From Microbacterium sp. (GTDB lineage Bacteria > Actinomycetota > Actinomycetes > Actinomycetales > Microbacteriaceae): DNA of 64,000 bases. Positions 32,216 through 40,626 of this stretch are shown piece by piece; the first letter of the stretch is position 1, and every line of letters begins with the position of its first letter. The DNA lies in contig JAEKKN010000021.1 in the NCBI GenBank assembly GCA_019510305.1, positions 155,817 to 219,816 of the forward strand, written 5' to 3'. A program made the position numbers and the translations under genes. The notes under the pieces are model-generated. The model was not told the DNA's origin. It made no database searches and saw only the letters and a list, made by a program, of their open reading frames with translations.

Positions 32216-35200
32216 ATGCCGACTCCCCGCCACGCCCTCGATATCGAGGCCTTCGACCGACCGGCCCGCTCGCAGGCGCTGTTGGATGCCGTGCACTCGC
32301 GCGTGGTCATCGCCGATGGCGCGATGGGCACCATGCTGCAGCAGCACGAGCTCTCGATCGAGGGCGATTTCCAGGGGCTGGAGGGCTGCAACGAGATCCT
32401 CAACGTCACCCGCCCCGACGTGATCGGCGGCATCCACGACGCCTACTTCGCGACCGGCATCGACGCCGTCGAGACGAACACCTTCGGCGCGAACTGGTCG
32501 AACCTGTCGGACTACGGCATCGACGACCGCATCCACGAACTGGCCGAGGTCGGCGCCCGAATAGCCCGCGAGCGCGCGGAAGCCGCGGAGGCCGCGGACG
32601 GCCGCGTGCGCTGGGTGCTCGGCTCGATGGGCCCCGGTACGAAGCTGCCGAGCCTCGGTCACACGACCTACGACCACCTCAAGCAGACCTTCGCCCTGCA
32701 GGCCGAGGGCCTCATCGACGGGGGAGCGGATGCCTTCCTCATCGAGACGAGTCAGGATCTGCTGCAGACGAAGGCGGCGGTGAACGGATGCCGGCAGGCG
32801 ATCGTCGCGCGCGGCATCCGCCTGCCGATCTTCGTCGAGGTGACCGTCGAGACCACCGGCACCATGCTGATGGGCTCCGAGATCGGCGCCGCGCTCACGG
32901 CTCTGGAGCCGCTGGGCGTCGACGCGATCGGTCTCAACTGCGCCACCGGCCCTGCCGAGATGAGCGAGCACCTGCGGCACCTGTCGAAGCACTCGACCGT
33001 GCCGATCGCCTGCATGCCGAACGCCGGGCTGCCCGTGCTGGGGGCGAACGGCGCCCACTATCCGCTGACTCCGACGGAACTGGCCACGGCGCACGAGCAG
33101 TTCGTGCGCGAGTTCGGCCTGGGCCTGGTGGGCGGATGCTGCGGCACCACGCCCGAGCACCTGGCGGCCGTCGTCGAGCGGTTGGAGCCGTACCGCACCC
33201 GCGATCTGCCCGCTCGGACGGCCGAGATCGAGTCGGGAGTGGCCTCTCTCTACCAGCACGTCGCCTTCGATCAGGACGCCTCGTATCTCGCGATCGGCGA
33301 GCGCACCAACGCGAACGGCTCGAAGGCGTTCCGTGAGGCGATGCTCGATGAGCGCTGGGACGACTGCGTCGAGATCGCGCGCAACCAGATCCGCGTCGGG
33401 GCGCATCTGCTCGACGTGTGCGTCGACTACGTCGGGCGAGACGGGGTCGCCGACATCCGCGAGGTGGTCTCGCGGTTCGCCTCGCAGTCCACCCTGCCGC
33501 TCGTGATCGACTCGACCGAGCCGCCGGTCATCCAGGCCGGTCTCGAGCTCATCGGCGGCCGACCCGTCGTGAACTCCGTCAACTACGAAGACGGCGACGG
33601 CCCCGACTCCCGTTTCGGCAGGATCATGCCGCTCGTCAAGGAGCACGGCACGGCGGTCGTCGCGCTCACGATCGACGAGGACGGTCAGGCGCGCACCACG
33701 GAGGGCAAGGTCGCGATCGCCTCGCGGCTGATCGACTCGCTCGTCGGAGAGTGGGGCATGCGCGTCGAGGACATCATCGTCGACGCCTTGACCTTCCCGA
33801 TCGCCACCGGCCAGGAGGAGACCCGCCGCGACGGCATCGAGACCATCGAAGCGATCCGGCAGATCACGCGGAAGTACCCCGGCATCCACACCACCCTCGG
33901 AGTCTCGAACGTGTCGTTCGGGCTCAACCCGGCCGCCCGCATGGCGCTGAACTCGGTGTTCCTGCACGAGGCGTCGGAGGCCGGTCTCTCCAGCGGCATC
34001 ATCGACGCCGCGAAGATCGTGCCCCTGGCATCCCTTCCCGAGGAGCAGCGCAAGGTCGCCCTGGATCTCGTCTGGGACCGCCGCGAGTACGACGCCGACG
34101 GCAACGTCACCTACGATCCGCTGTCGACCATGCTCGACCTGTTCGCCGGTGTCGACACCGCGGCCCTGCGCGACCAGCGCGCGGCGGAACTCGCGGCTCT
34201 CCCCGTCGGAGAGCGCCTCGAGCGCCGGATCATCGACGGCGAGGGCAAGGGACTCGAGGCCGACCTCGATCTCGCGCGTGCCGAGGGCAAGACCGCGCTC
34301 GGCATCATCAACGACCATCTGCTCGAGGGCATGAAGGTGGTCGGCGAACGCTTCGGCGCCGGCGAGATGCAGCTGCCGTTCGTGCTGCAGTCTGCCGAGG
34401 TCATGAAGAACGCCGTCGCGCTGCTCGAGCCGCACATGGAGAAGTCGGACGCGTCGGGCAAGGGCACGATGGTCATCGCCACGGTGCGCGGAGACGTGCA
34501 CGACATCGGCAAGAACCTCGTCGACATCATCCTCACGAACAACGGCTACAAGGTGATCAACCTCGGCATCAAGCAGCCGATCGCCGACATCATCGCGGCG
34601 GCCGAAGAGCACGACGCCGACGTGATCGGCATGTCGGGTCTGCTCGTGAAGTCGACGGTCGTGATGAAGGAGAACCTGCTCGAACTGCAGGCCAGAGGGC
34701 TTGCGAAGAAGTGGCCGGTGATCCTCGGCGGCGCGGCGCTCACCCGCGCCTACGTGGAGGACGACCTGGCAGGCATGTTCGACGGCGAGGTGCGATACGC
34801 GAAGGACGCCTTCGAGGGTCTCGCGCTGATGGAGCCGCTCGTACGGGTCGCCCGTGGGGAGGACCCGGCCGAAGTCGGTCTGCCGGCGCTGAAGAAGCGC
34901 ATCCACGCTCGCGGCGCGCAGCTCACCCTGACGGAGCCGGAGAACCTGCCGGCCCGCTCCGACGTGGCATCCGACAACGAGGTTCCGGCCCCGCCGTTCT
35001 GGGGAACCCGCATCGTGCGCGGCATCGCACTCGCCGACTACGCGGCGTATCTCGACGAGCGAGCGACCTTCATGGGGCAGTGGGGACTCAAACCGGGCCG
35101 CGGCGAGGACGGCGCCTCGTACGAGCAGCTCGTCGAATCCGAGGGGCGCCCCCGGCTGCGCTACTGGCTCGATCGGATCCTCGGCGAGGGGATGCTGGAT

Positions 35201-35860
35201 GCATCCGTCGCCTACGGGTACTTCCCCGTGGTCTCTGAGGGCGACGACGTCGTGGTCCTGCACCACGGCGACGACCCGACCGGCATCCTGGGCGTTCCGG
35301 GACTGCTGGCTCCGGACGGAGGATCCGGCCCTTCGACAGGCCCAGGGCCCCAGTTGGGTATGGACCGCCTGCGCTTCACGTTCCCGCGGCAGCGCCGCGA
35401 CCGGCACCTCGACCTGGCCGACTTCGTCCGTTCGCGGGAATCGGGTCAGGTCGACGTGCTGCCCGTGCAGCTCGTCACCGCCGGAGCCGCGATCGACAAA
35501 GTCACCGCGAAGCTCTTCGCCGAGAACCGGTACCGCGACTACTACGAGCTCAACGGACTCGTCATGCAGCTCACCGAAGCGCTCGCCGAGTTCTGGCACG
35601 CCCGCATCCGCTCAGAGCTCGGGTTCTCGGCCGAAGACCCGAGCGACACGGCCGGCCTCTTCAAGCTCGAGTACCGGGGTGCGCGCTTCTCGCTGGGCTA
35701 CCCCGCGTGCCCCGACATGGAGGACCGCCGCAAGGTGGTCGAGCTGCTGCGACCGGAACGCATGGGGGTCGAGCTCAGCGACGAGCTGCAGCTGCACCCC
35801 GAGCAGTCGACGGACGCCTTCGTGTTCCACCACCCGGAGGCGAAGTACTTCTCGGTGTGA
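32216..35860 (+). CDS. metH: Cobalamin-dependent methionine synthase
   Basis: A 1214-residue, full-length four-module MetH that transfers methyl groups from methyltetrahydrofolate via cob(I)alamin to homocysteine. The homocysteine module has the zinc cysteines C242 (GLNCATGP), C308 and C309 (GGCCGTT). The folate module follows from about 340 (AIGERTNANGSKAF). The cobalamin module has the lower-ligand motif DVHDIGKN with H762. The activation module occupies the C-terminal 300 residues (GYPACPDMEDRRKV). At about 1038-1047 a family B repeat encodes GPSTGPGPQ in the activation module. It has its own promoter and is convergent with an ECF transporter that may import B12. Confidence 0.97.
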   Translation: MPTPRHALDIEAFDRPARSQALLDAVHSRVVIADGAMGTMLQQHELSIEGDFQGLEGCNEILNVTRPDVIGGIHDAYFATGIDAVETNTFGANWSNLSDYGIDDRIHELAEVGARIARERAEAAEAADGRVRWVLGSMGPGTKLPSLGHTTYDHLKQTFALQAEGLIDGGADAFLIETSQDLLQTKAAVNGCRQAIVARGIRLPIFVEVTVETTGTMLMGSEIGAALTALEPLGVDAIGLNCATGPAEMSEHLRHLSKHSTVPIACMPNAGLPVLGANGAHYPLTPTELATAHEQFVREFGLGLVGGCCGTTPEHLAAVVERLEPYRTRDLPARTAEIESGVASLYQHVAFDQDASYLAIGERTNANGSKAFREAMLDERWDDCVEIARNQIRVGAHLLDVCVDYVGRDGVADIREVVSRFASQSTLPLVIDSTEPPVIQAGLELIGGRPVVNSVNYEDGDGPDSRFGRIMPLVKEHGTAVVALTIDEDGQARTTEGKVAIASRLIDSLVGEWGMRVEDIIVDALTFPIATGQEETRRDGIETIEAIRQITRKYPGIHTTLGVSNVSFGLNPAARMALNSVFLHEASEAGLSSGIIDAAKIVPLASLPEEQRKVALDLVWDRREYDADGNVTYDPLSTMLDLFAGVDTAALRDQRAAELAALPVGERLERRIIDGEGKGLEADLDLARAEGKTALGIINDHLLEGMKVVGERFGAGEMQLPFVLQSAEVMKNAVALLEPHMEKSDASGKGTMVIATVRGDVHDIGKNLVDIILTNNGYKVINLGIKQPIADIIAAAEEHDADVIGMSGLLVKSTVVMKENLLELQARGLAKKWPVILGGAALTRAYVEDDLAGMFDGEVRYAKDAFEGLALMEPLVRVARGEDPAEVGLPALKKRIHARGAQLTLTEPENLPARSDVASDNEVPAPPFWGTRIVRGIALADYAAYLDERATFMGQWGLKPGRGEDGASYEQLVESEGRPRLRYWLDRILGEGMLDASVAYGYFPVVSEGDDVVVLHHGDDPTGILGVPGLLAPDGGSGPSTGPGPQLGMDRLRFTFPRQRRDRHLDLADFVRSRESGQVDVLPVQLVTAGAAIDKVTAKLFAENRYRDYYELNGLVMQLTEALAEFWHARIRSELGFSAEDPSDTAGLFKLEYRGARFSLGYPACPDMEDRRKVVELLRPERMGVELSDELQLHPEQSTDAFVFHHPEAKYFSV
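35329..35358 (+). repeat. Dispersed repeat family B copy inside metH
   Basis: CCCTTCGACAGGCCCAGGGC followed by CCCAGTTGGG. It encodes PSTGPGPQ in the activation domain, in the same reading frame as the ccdA and resB copies; three of its four changed bases make S and T into P. Confidence 0.8.
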
Positions 35861-35861
35861 G

Positions 35862-35898
35862 TTCGGGCCGGCGACGCTGCGAGTGCAGCCGGGCCGAA
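35862..35898. terminator. Terminator hairpin after metH
   Basis: TTCGGGCCGGC (35862-35872) pairs with GCCGGGCCGAA (35888-35898) with one mismatch around a 15-base loop, starting just after the metH stop codon. It sits in the gap before the convergent ECF gene (stop at 35961). The rest of the gap holds nothing I recognise. Confidence 0.7.
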
Positions 35899-35960
35899 GT
35901 TGTAATTCCGCAGGGGAGCGGGCGTCAGGAAGTCGGCGAGGGGCTGACTCAGCAGCGGCG

Positions 35961-38918
35961 TCAGGAGTCGGAGACGTCGCGCGTGGATGGGGGCGCGGGC
36001 GCCCGCAGCGCAACCGGCTTCGCGCGGCGGAGTGCCGCGAGCACGGGACGCCCGATCAGAACTACTCCGGCGATCGTCGTGATCGCGCGCAGAGTGTCCC
36101 ATCCGGCGGTCGACGTGACGAGGGAGTAGAGCAGGAAGCTGCCGAGGTTCTCGACGAGAGGAGCGCCGGGCGCGTAGGAGATCGTGGTGCCCGAGCCGAT
36201 CGCGAACGGCCAGAACCAGAGGTTGAGCAGCAGGCCGAAGAGATAGGACGCGATGGCGCCGTAGGCGCAGAGCATGATGATCTCGCCCCAGCCCCGCACC
36301 CGACGGGGAAGAAGCCCGGCGCCGCCGCCCACCCACGCGCACGCGAACATCTGGAACGGCGTCCACGGGCCGAAGCCTCCGAACACCGTGGACGACAGCA
36401 GGATCGTGGCGACGCCGAGCAGCATGCCGAACCGGGCGCCGAAGGCGCGGCCGGCGAGCACGAGCAGGATGAACACCGCCTCGACGCCTCCCACGCCGGT
36501 GCTCGCGATGCGCAGAGCAGTGCCGATCGCCGCGAGCACACCGAGGTAGGCGAGGGTGTGTGCGGAGCGCACAGTCTGATCGAGCGCCGCGATCGCGACG
36601 ATCACGGCCACGGGGGCGAGTGCGAGGGCGACCCAGGGCACCGCAGCGGTCGCCTGCGAGGGTACGGCCACGGCGACGAAAGGCCATGTGAAGGCGGCGA
36701 GGGCCACGAGATTCGCCGCGAGGAGTGCGAGCCGCCCTCCGTGCCACCCGTTCGTCGAGCGAGGAGAAGCTCCTTCCGACCCGTTCGTCGAGCGAGCGGA
36801 GCGAGATGCTGCTTCTTCCCCTCCGTTCGTTGAGCGAGCGAAGCGAGACGAAACGCGTGAGTCTTCCGGAACATCAGCCGACTGCGCCCGCACGCTCGTC
36901 GAATCGGTTGCTCGCTCCACAGGCGACGGGAGATCGATGTGCGGGAGATGATCGACCGACCGGTGCGGTTCGTCGGTCACCGCAGCCGGCACCACGCCAT
37001 CGCTCATCGGCAGGATCCGTGCACCGATACTGTGCGCGAAGTCGACATCGTGAGTCGCCACCAGCACCGCGGTGCCGGCATCGGCCGCCCCGCTCAGAGC
37101 CTCGCGCACCTGATCGCGGGCACGCACGTCGAGCCCTCGGGTGGGCTCGTCGATCAGCAGAGCCTCGGGGGCACGCGCGAGCTGCAGAGCGATCGCCAGG
37201 CAGCGTCGTTCGCCGAGTGAGAGGTCGAGCGGATGCCGCGTCATCCGCCCGCGGAGCCCTCCGGTGTCGAGATCGAGGAATGCCGCGAACCTCTCGGCGG
37301 TCGCCGTCTGCGAGGAGATGCCGGCCCTGCGCGCCCTGCGGTCGGCCCGAGCGCACTCGGCTGCCACCGTGTCGCGGGTGAACAGATCGTCGGAGGCGTC
37401 GGGGACGAGCACCGGGCGCCCCGTGACCACGAGATCGCGCGGTGGCAGCGCGAGCGCCATCAGGAGAGAGGACTTCCCCGCGCCGTTGGGCCCGATCACC
37501 GCCGCGATCTCACCGCGGGCGAGCGAGAGAGTCGCGTCGGCCACAGCGATCGTGTCGTCGAGCGCGATGCGGACATGCGACGCCGCAAGGGCTGAAGGAC
37601 TCGCGACCTCCGTCCGTTGAGCGAGGGAGCGCAGCGACGGAGCCGAAACGCGGTGAGAGTCGAGCGGAGGAAGCGCCGGTCGACTGAGGCGTTTCGTCTC
37701 GCTTTGCTCGCTCAACGCACCGGCCTCGATCGTCCACCACTCGTCGGCGACGTCCTCGAAGGCGGCTGCGCGATGCTCCGCGACCAGCACGCACACGCCG
37801 CCTTCGTGAGCCAGCGACTCCAGCGCCGCGACCACGCGCGCACGTGCGTCGGCATCCAGGTCTGCGAGCGGTTCGTCGACCAGCAGCAGGATCGGACGCT
37901 CGACCACTGCGGCGGCGATCGCGACCATGGTCGCCTCCCCGGCCGACAGCGCGTGCACCGCTCGATCCCGCAGATGGGCGATACCCAGACGCTCGGCGAC
38001 CTCATCGACGCGAGCGGTCACGATCGTCGATGCCACTCCGCGCAGCTGCAGAGACAGTCCGATCTCGTCGCGGACCAGTTCGCTGCAGAACCCTTCGCGC
38101 GGGTTCTGCAGCACGACGCCGACGAGCCGGGAGGAATCGCGCGGCGGCGTCCGCCGGCGCGCGTGCCCCGCCACCTCGACGACGCCCGTCGACCAGCCGC
38201 CGTCGACGTGGTCGACGAGCCCGGCCAGACCGCGCAGCATCGTCGACTTGCCCGATCCGGTCGGTCCGGTGGCGACGGCGAGCACTCCCGTACCGAGGGA
38301 GAGCTGCGGCACGGACAGCACCGGCGCATCGCCGAACCCGAAGGCGGCATCGCGCACGGTCACGGGGGTCAGACATTCGCCGTCGACCGGTGCGCCGCCG
38401 AAGCCGCGCAGCTCCAACCCGTTCGCGACCGCCGCCGCGCGCTCGAGCGTGCGCTCGAGCACCGGGACCAGCATCCGCGGTCCCGCCTTCTCTCCCCGGA
38501 GGCGCTGCGCGGTGTGCACGGTGCGCACGGCCTGGCCGAGGCCCGGGAGCGTCGACCACGCCACCGCCAGCGCCCGGGCGATCCCGCGCAGCGGGCCGCG
38601 TCGGGCGAGCAGGCCGAACGCCCGCGAGATGTCGAACAGGGCGTTCAGCAGGCCGAACAGCAGGATGACCGCGGCGATGGGCAGGGCCGAGAGCACGGCC
38701 CCCCAGAGCCCGTCGATGGTGACGGGGCCGAGCAGCGTCACCCAGGAGAAGGGGGCGGGCAGCCGCACGGCGGGCAGCGGCAGCAGCACGACACCGCTGC
38801 CGTCTGCACCGTGGAACAGCACGCGGTAGACGACGCGGGCGACGACGAAGATCGCCGCCAGCCCCGCCGCCGCGCGCAGCGGGCCGGGTCTCAGTCGGAG
38901 CCGGCCCGCTCTGGTCAC
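35961..38918 (-). CDS. Single-chain ECF vitamin transporter: T, two ATPase and S components fused
   Basis: A 985-residue protein that combines all parts of an energy-coupling-factor importer. Residues about 1-180 are EcfT (helices, then coupling motifs AQRLRGEK and GLELRGFGG). ATPase 1 spans 185-398 (Walker A GPTGSGKST near 217, signature LSAGEATMVAIA, Walker B LLLVDEPLADLD). ATPase 2 spans 440-665 (Walker A GPNGAGKSS near 474, signature LSLGERRCLAIAL, Walker B ALLIDEPTRGLD). Residues from about 728 are a six-helix S component (FGGFGPWTPFQMFACAWVGGG). The linkers at about 400-437 and 684-726 are encoded by dispersed family A repeats. GTG start overlaps the lipoprotein stop. Cobalamin is my favoured substrate, from context only. 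Confidence 0.9.
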   Translation of the reverse strand: MTRAGRLRLRPGPLRAAAGLAAIFVVARVVYRVLFHGADGSGVVLLPLPAVRLPAPFSWVTLLGPVTIDGLWGAVLSALPIAAVILLFGLLNALFDISRAFGLLARRGPLRGIARALAVAWSTLPGLGQAVRTVHTAQRLRGEKAGPRMLVPVLERTLERAAAVANGLELRGFGGAPVDGECLTPVTVRDAAFGFGDAPVLSVPQLSLGTGVLAVATGPTGSGKSTMLRGLAGLVDHVDGGWSTGVVEVAGHARRRTPPRDSSRLVGVVLQNPREGFCSELVRDEIGLSLQLRGVASTIVTARVDEVAERLGIAHLRDRAVHALSAGEATMVAIAAAVVERPILLLVDEPLADLDADARARVVAALESLAHEGGVCVLVAEHRAAAFEDVADEWWTIEAGALSEQSETKRLSRPALPPLDSHRVSAPSLRSLAQRTEVASPSALAASHVRIALDDTIAVADATLSLARGEIAAVIGPNGAGKSSLLMALALPPRDLVVTGRPVLVPDASDDLFTRDTVAAECARADRRARRAGISSQTATAERFAAFLDLDTGGLRGRMTRHPLDLSLGERRCLAIALQLARAPEALLIDEPTRGLDVRARDQVREALSGAADAGTAVLVATHDVDFAHSIGARILPMSDGVVPAAVTDEPHRSVDHLPHIDLPSPVERATDSTSVRAQSADVPEDSRVSSRFARSTNGGEEAASRSARSTNGSEGASPRSTNGWHGGRLALLAANLVALAAFTWPFVAVAVPSQATAAVPWVALALAPVAVIVAIAALDQTVRSAHTLAYLGVLAAIGTALRIASTGVGGVEAVFILLVLAGRAFGARFGMLLGVATILLSSTVFGGFGPWTPFQMFACAWVGGGAGLLPRRVRGWGEIIMLCAYGAIASYLFGLLLNLWFWPFAIGSGTTISYAPGAPLVENLGSFLLYSLVTSTAGWDTLRAITTIAGVVLIGRPVLAALRRAKPVALRAPAPPSTRDVSDS
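36747..36765 (+). repeat. Dispersed repeat family A, copy 1 in ECF linker 2
   Basis: CCCGTTCGTCGAGCGAGGA, a shortened copy. On the coding strand it gives PRSTNGW just before the S component. Confidence 0.8.
36780..36806 (+). repeat. Dispersed repeat family A, copy 2 in ECF linker 2
   Basis: CCCGTTCGTCGAGCGAGCGG followed by AGCGAGA. On the coding strand it gives SRSARSTNGS. Confidence 0.82.
36822..36860 (+). repeat. Dispersed repeat family A, copy 3 in ECF linker 2 (full length)
   Basis: TCCGTTCGTTGAGCGAGCGA followed by AGCGAGACGAAACGCGTGA. On the coding strand it gives SRVSSRFARSTNGG. With copies 1 and 2 it makes RSTNG three times over. Confidence 0.87.
37611..37656 (+). repeat. Dispersed repeat family A copy in ECF linker 1, forward
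   Basis: CGTCCGTTGAGCGAGGGAGC followed by GCAGCGACGGAGCCGAAACG. It gives HRVSAPSLRSLAQRT between the two ATPase domains. Confidence 0.8.
37686..37719 (-). repeat. Dispersed repeat family A copy in ECF linker 1, reverse
   Basis: GAGGCGTTTCGTCTCGCTTT followed by GCTCGCTCAACGCA. It is inverted relative to the copy at 37611 and gives ALSEQSETKRL. The two copies together could form a hairpin in the transcript. Confidence 0.85.
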
Positions 38919-39454
38919 GAGGTGGGAGCTGCGGGAGCGCCGTTGACGGTGAACAGCAGCTCGACGCTGTCGCCGGGGTTCAGCTCGAGGGCGGAGAGTC
39001 CGGTCTGCGCGTAGTCCCATTCGCCATCGGCGGGCTTGACCCACAGGCCCCAGTATGCGGCGGCCGGGGGCATGTCGGCGCAGGTCTCGTGATAGGAGGC
39101 GCCGTCGTCGCCGGTGAGCTCCGTGTCCTCCGAGGGCACGCCGTTCACGCGGCAGATGACGTCGTCGGGGTAGGTCGTGGTGCCCACCGTGGTGAATCCG
39201 GCCTCGGTCACCGCATCCGTGCCGAGGATCGTCTCGTCGGTCTCGACGCACACCGAGGCGGACGGGTCGTCGGAGATCTCCAGATCGCCGGTGTCGACGA
39301 CGACGGTCACGCCGGCGCAGGCGCCGTCATCGGCGGCGGCGGCCGACGGCGTCGGAGTCGATGTCGGGGCGGTGGGAGAGCACGCGGTGAGGGACAGCGC
39401 GAGGACGGCTGCCGCGGACAGGGTGAGAGCGAGGTTTCGGGTCTTCGGGGTCAC
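38915..39454 (-). CDS. Transcobalamin-like (DUF4430-like) lipoprotein next to the ECF transporter
   Basis: A 179-residue exported lipoprotein. The signal peptide ends LALSLTAC with Cys25, followed by a Pro/Thr/Ser/Ala linker. The C-terminal part (VNGVPSEDTELTG, YWGLWVKPADGEWDYAQTGLSALELNPGDSVELLF) resembles the DUF4430/transcobalamin C-terminal-like fold, including the tryptophan-containing strand and the final GD turn. TACTGT six bases before GTG at 39454 implies a leaderless start, preferred over an upstream ATG at 39484. Its TGA overlaps the GTG of the ECF gene, so the two are coupled. It may capture or hand over the vitamin outside the cell. The family assignment is from memory of the pattern. 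Confidence 0.75.
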   Translation of the reverse strand: MTPKTRNLALTLSAAAVLALSLTACSPTAPTSTPTPSAAAADDGACAGVTVVVDTGDLEISDDPSASVCVETDETILGTDAVTEAGFTTVGTTTYPDDVICRVNGVPSEDTELTGDDGASYHETCADMPPAAAYWGLWVKPADGEWDYAQTGLSALELNPGDSVELLFTVNGAPAAPTS

Positions 39455-39522
39455 CGTTCTACAGTACGGAATCGGATGCCGCACCCCGTGCCTGTGTCGT
39501 CACAATCAGGCGGCGCTTCGCC

Positions 39523-40536
39523 TCACAGGAGACGCTTCTGCAGCTCGCCCATCCGTGCCGTCATCCGGAACCCGAGGCGCGTGTTCACGGCGAGCATGTG
39601 GACGTTGCTCTCGGCGTTGAAGGTGTAGACGCGGGTGGTCCCGGGTGAGAGGCGCTGCAACAGCCGAAGATTCTCGAGCTTCACGCGCAGGCCCAGGCGC
39701 TGCCCGCGATCCTCACGCCGCACCAGCGTTCCCCATTGGTAGGCGTTGCCGTCGTCGAGCGACACCACGATCTGCGTGTAGGCGGCGATGTGGCCGTCGG
39801 CGGTGAGCGCCGCGGTGCCGAACGACGTGCGCCCCTGGCGCGCGACGAGCTGTTCGTCGGCCCGGAAGTCGGCGACATCGGCGGACGCCGCCTCGATGTC
39901 GAGGTCGCCGGTGGGGGCCTCGGTGTCGAGCATCGCGTCCAGCGCGGCCCATTCGACGACGAGATCTTCGGGCACCGGCCCCGTCCAGCTGCGCACGGTG
40001 TATCCGGTCGCAGGAGCCTCCGCGAGGAGGGCGTCGATCGTGGCGTCCGGCACCGGCAGATCCAGGCGGCTCTGCAGGTCGCCCAGAGCGATGTCGTACC
40101 CGTGGCGCCGGGCGAACTCGCGTCCGGGCTCGCCTGTGCCGTCGGCCGGGGCGGACGCCGGCCAGAAGATGTCGACCCGCAGGGTCGAGCGACCGGCAGC
40201 TGCGGCTTCGCGTTCGAGGTGCGCGAGGAGCGCCGATCCGACGCCGCGCCGACGATGAGCTGCGGGCACGTTGATCCCGATCGCGGCGATGTGCACGTTG
40301 TCCTTGAGGGACAGGGCGAGGGACGCCGAGCCGACGACCTCGCCGCCCTCGCGCGCCGAGAAGGCGCGTCGATGCGTGGTGGCCGACGGCTGCTGCAACT
40401 CGGCGCGGCTCTCCTCGCGTGACCAGATCACGGCATTCTCGCCCATGTCGATGCGCCGGGCTGCGGCGTAGGCATCCCACCAGGCGTCGACGGCGTCGTC
40501 GTCGAAGGGATCGACAGGGCTGATCTCGAAGGACAC
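39523..40536 (-). CDS. Tandem GNAT-domain acetyltransferase
   Basis: A 337-residue protein with two GNAT folds. The first has a complete acetyl-CoA loop (INVPAAHRRRGVGSALLAHLEREAAAAG); the second has VRREDRGQRLGLRVKLENLRLL followed by TFNAESNVHMLAVNTRLGFR, typical of the mycothiol-synthase-like tandem group. The substrate is unknown; it is not clearly MshD. The GTG at 40536 is preferred to an ATG at 40569 because homology begins there. It is divergent from the PadR gene. Confidence 0.88.
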   Translation of the reverse strand: MSFEISPVDPFDDDAVDAWWDAYAAARRIDMGENAVIWSREESRAELQQPSATTHRRAFSAREGGEVVGSASLALSLKDNVHIAAIGINVPAAHRRRGVGSALLAHLEREAAAAGRSTLRVDIFWPASAPADGTGEPGREFARRHGYDIALGDLQSRLDLPVPDATIDALLAEAPATGYTVRSWTGPVPEDLVVEWAALDAMLDTEAPTGDLDIEAASADVADFRADEQLVARQGRTSFGTAALTADGHIAAYTQIVVSLDDGNAYQWGTLVRREDRGQRLGLRVKLENLRLLQRLSPGTTRVYTFNAESNVHMLAVNTRLGFRMTARMGELQKRLL

Positions 40537-40589
40537 GTCACCACCGTACGTCGCGAACAGCGACCGCACCCCTCAATATCAATGTGTGC

Positions 40590-40619
40590 TTGACTATAGT
40601 GTGTGACGCACAGTAATGT
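40590..40619 (+). promoter_or_regulatory. Promoter of the PadR gene
   Basis: TTGACT at 40590-40595 and TAATGT at 40614-40619 are 18 bp apart, and the ATG at 40627 follows seven bases later. This is one of the few promoters here with a good -35 box. The spacer contains a GTGTG-ACG-CACAG near-palindrome that could be the PadR site. Confidence 0.65.
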
Positions 40620-40626
40620 GATCGAC

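Noticed and set aside
32192-35599. Long open frame of 1135 codons on the minus strand across metH
   Set aside because: It lies entirely antisense to a fully conserved MetH. Its composition (His, Arg, Asp, Val rich) is the usual GC-skew shadow, and it has no recognisable domain.
36747-37719. Clustered short repeats as a possible CRISPR array
   Set aside because: The copies differ in length and orientation, are not evenly spaced, lie inside an open reading frame and have no cas genes nearby.
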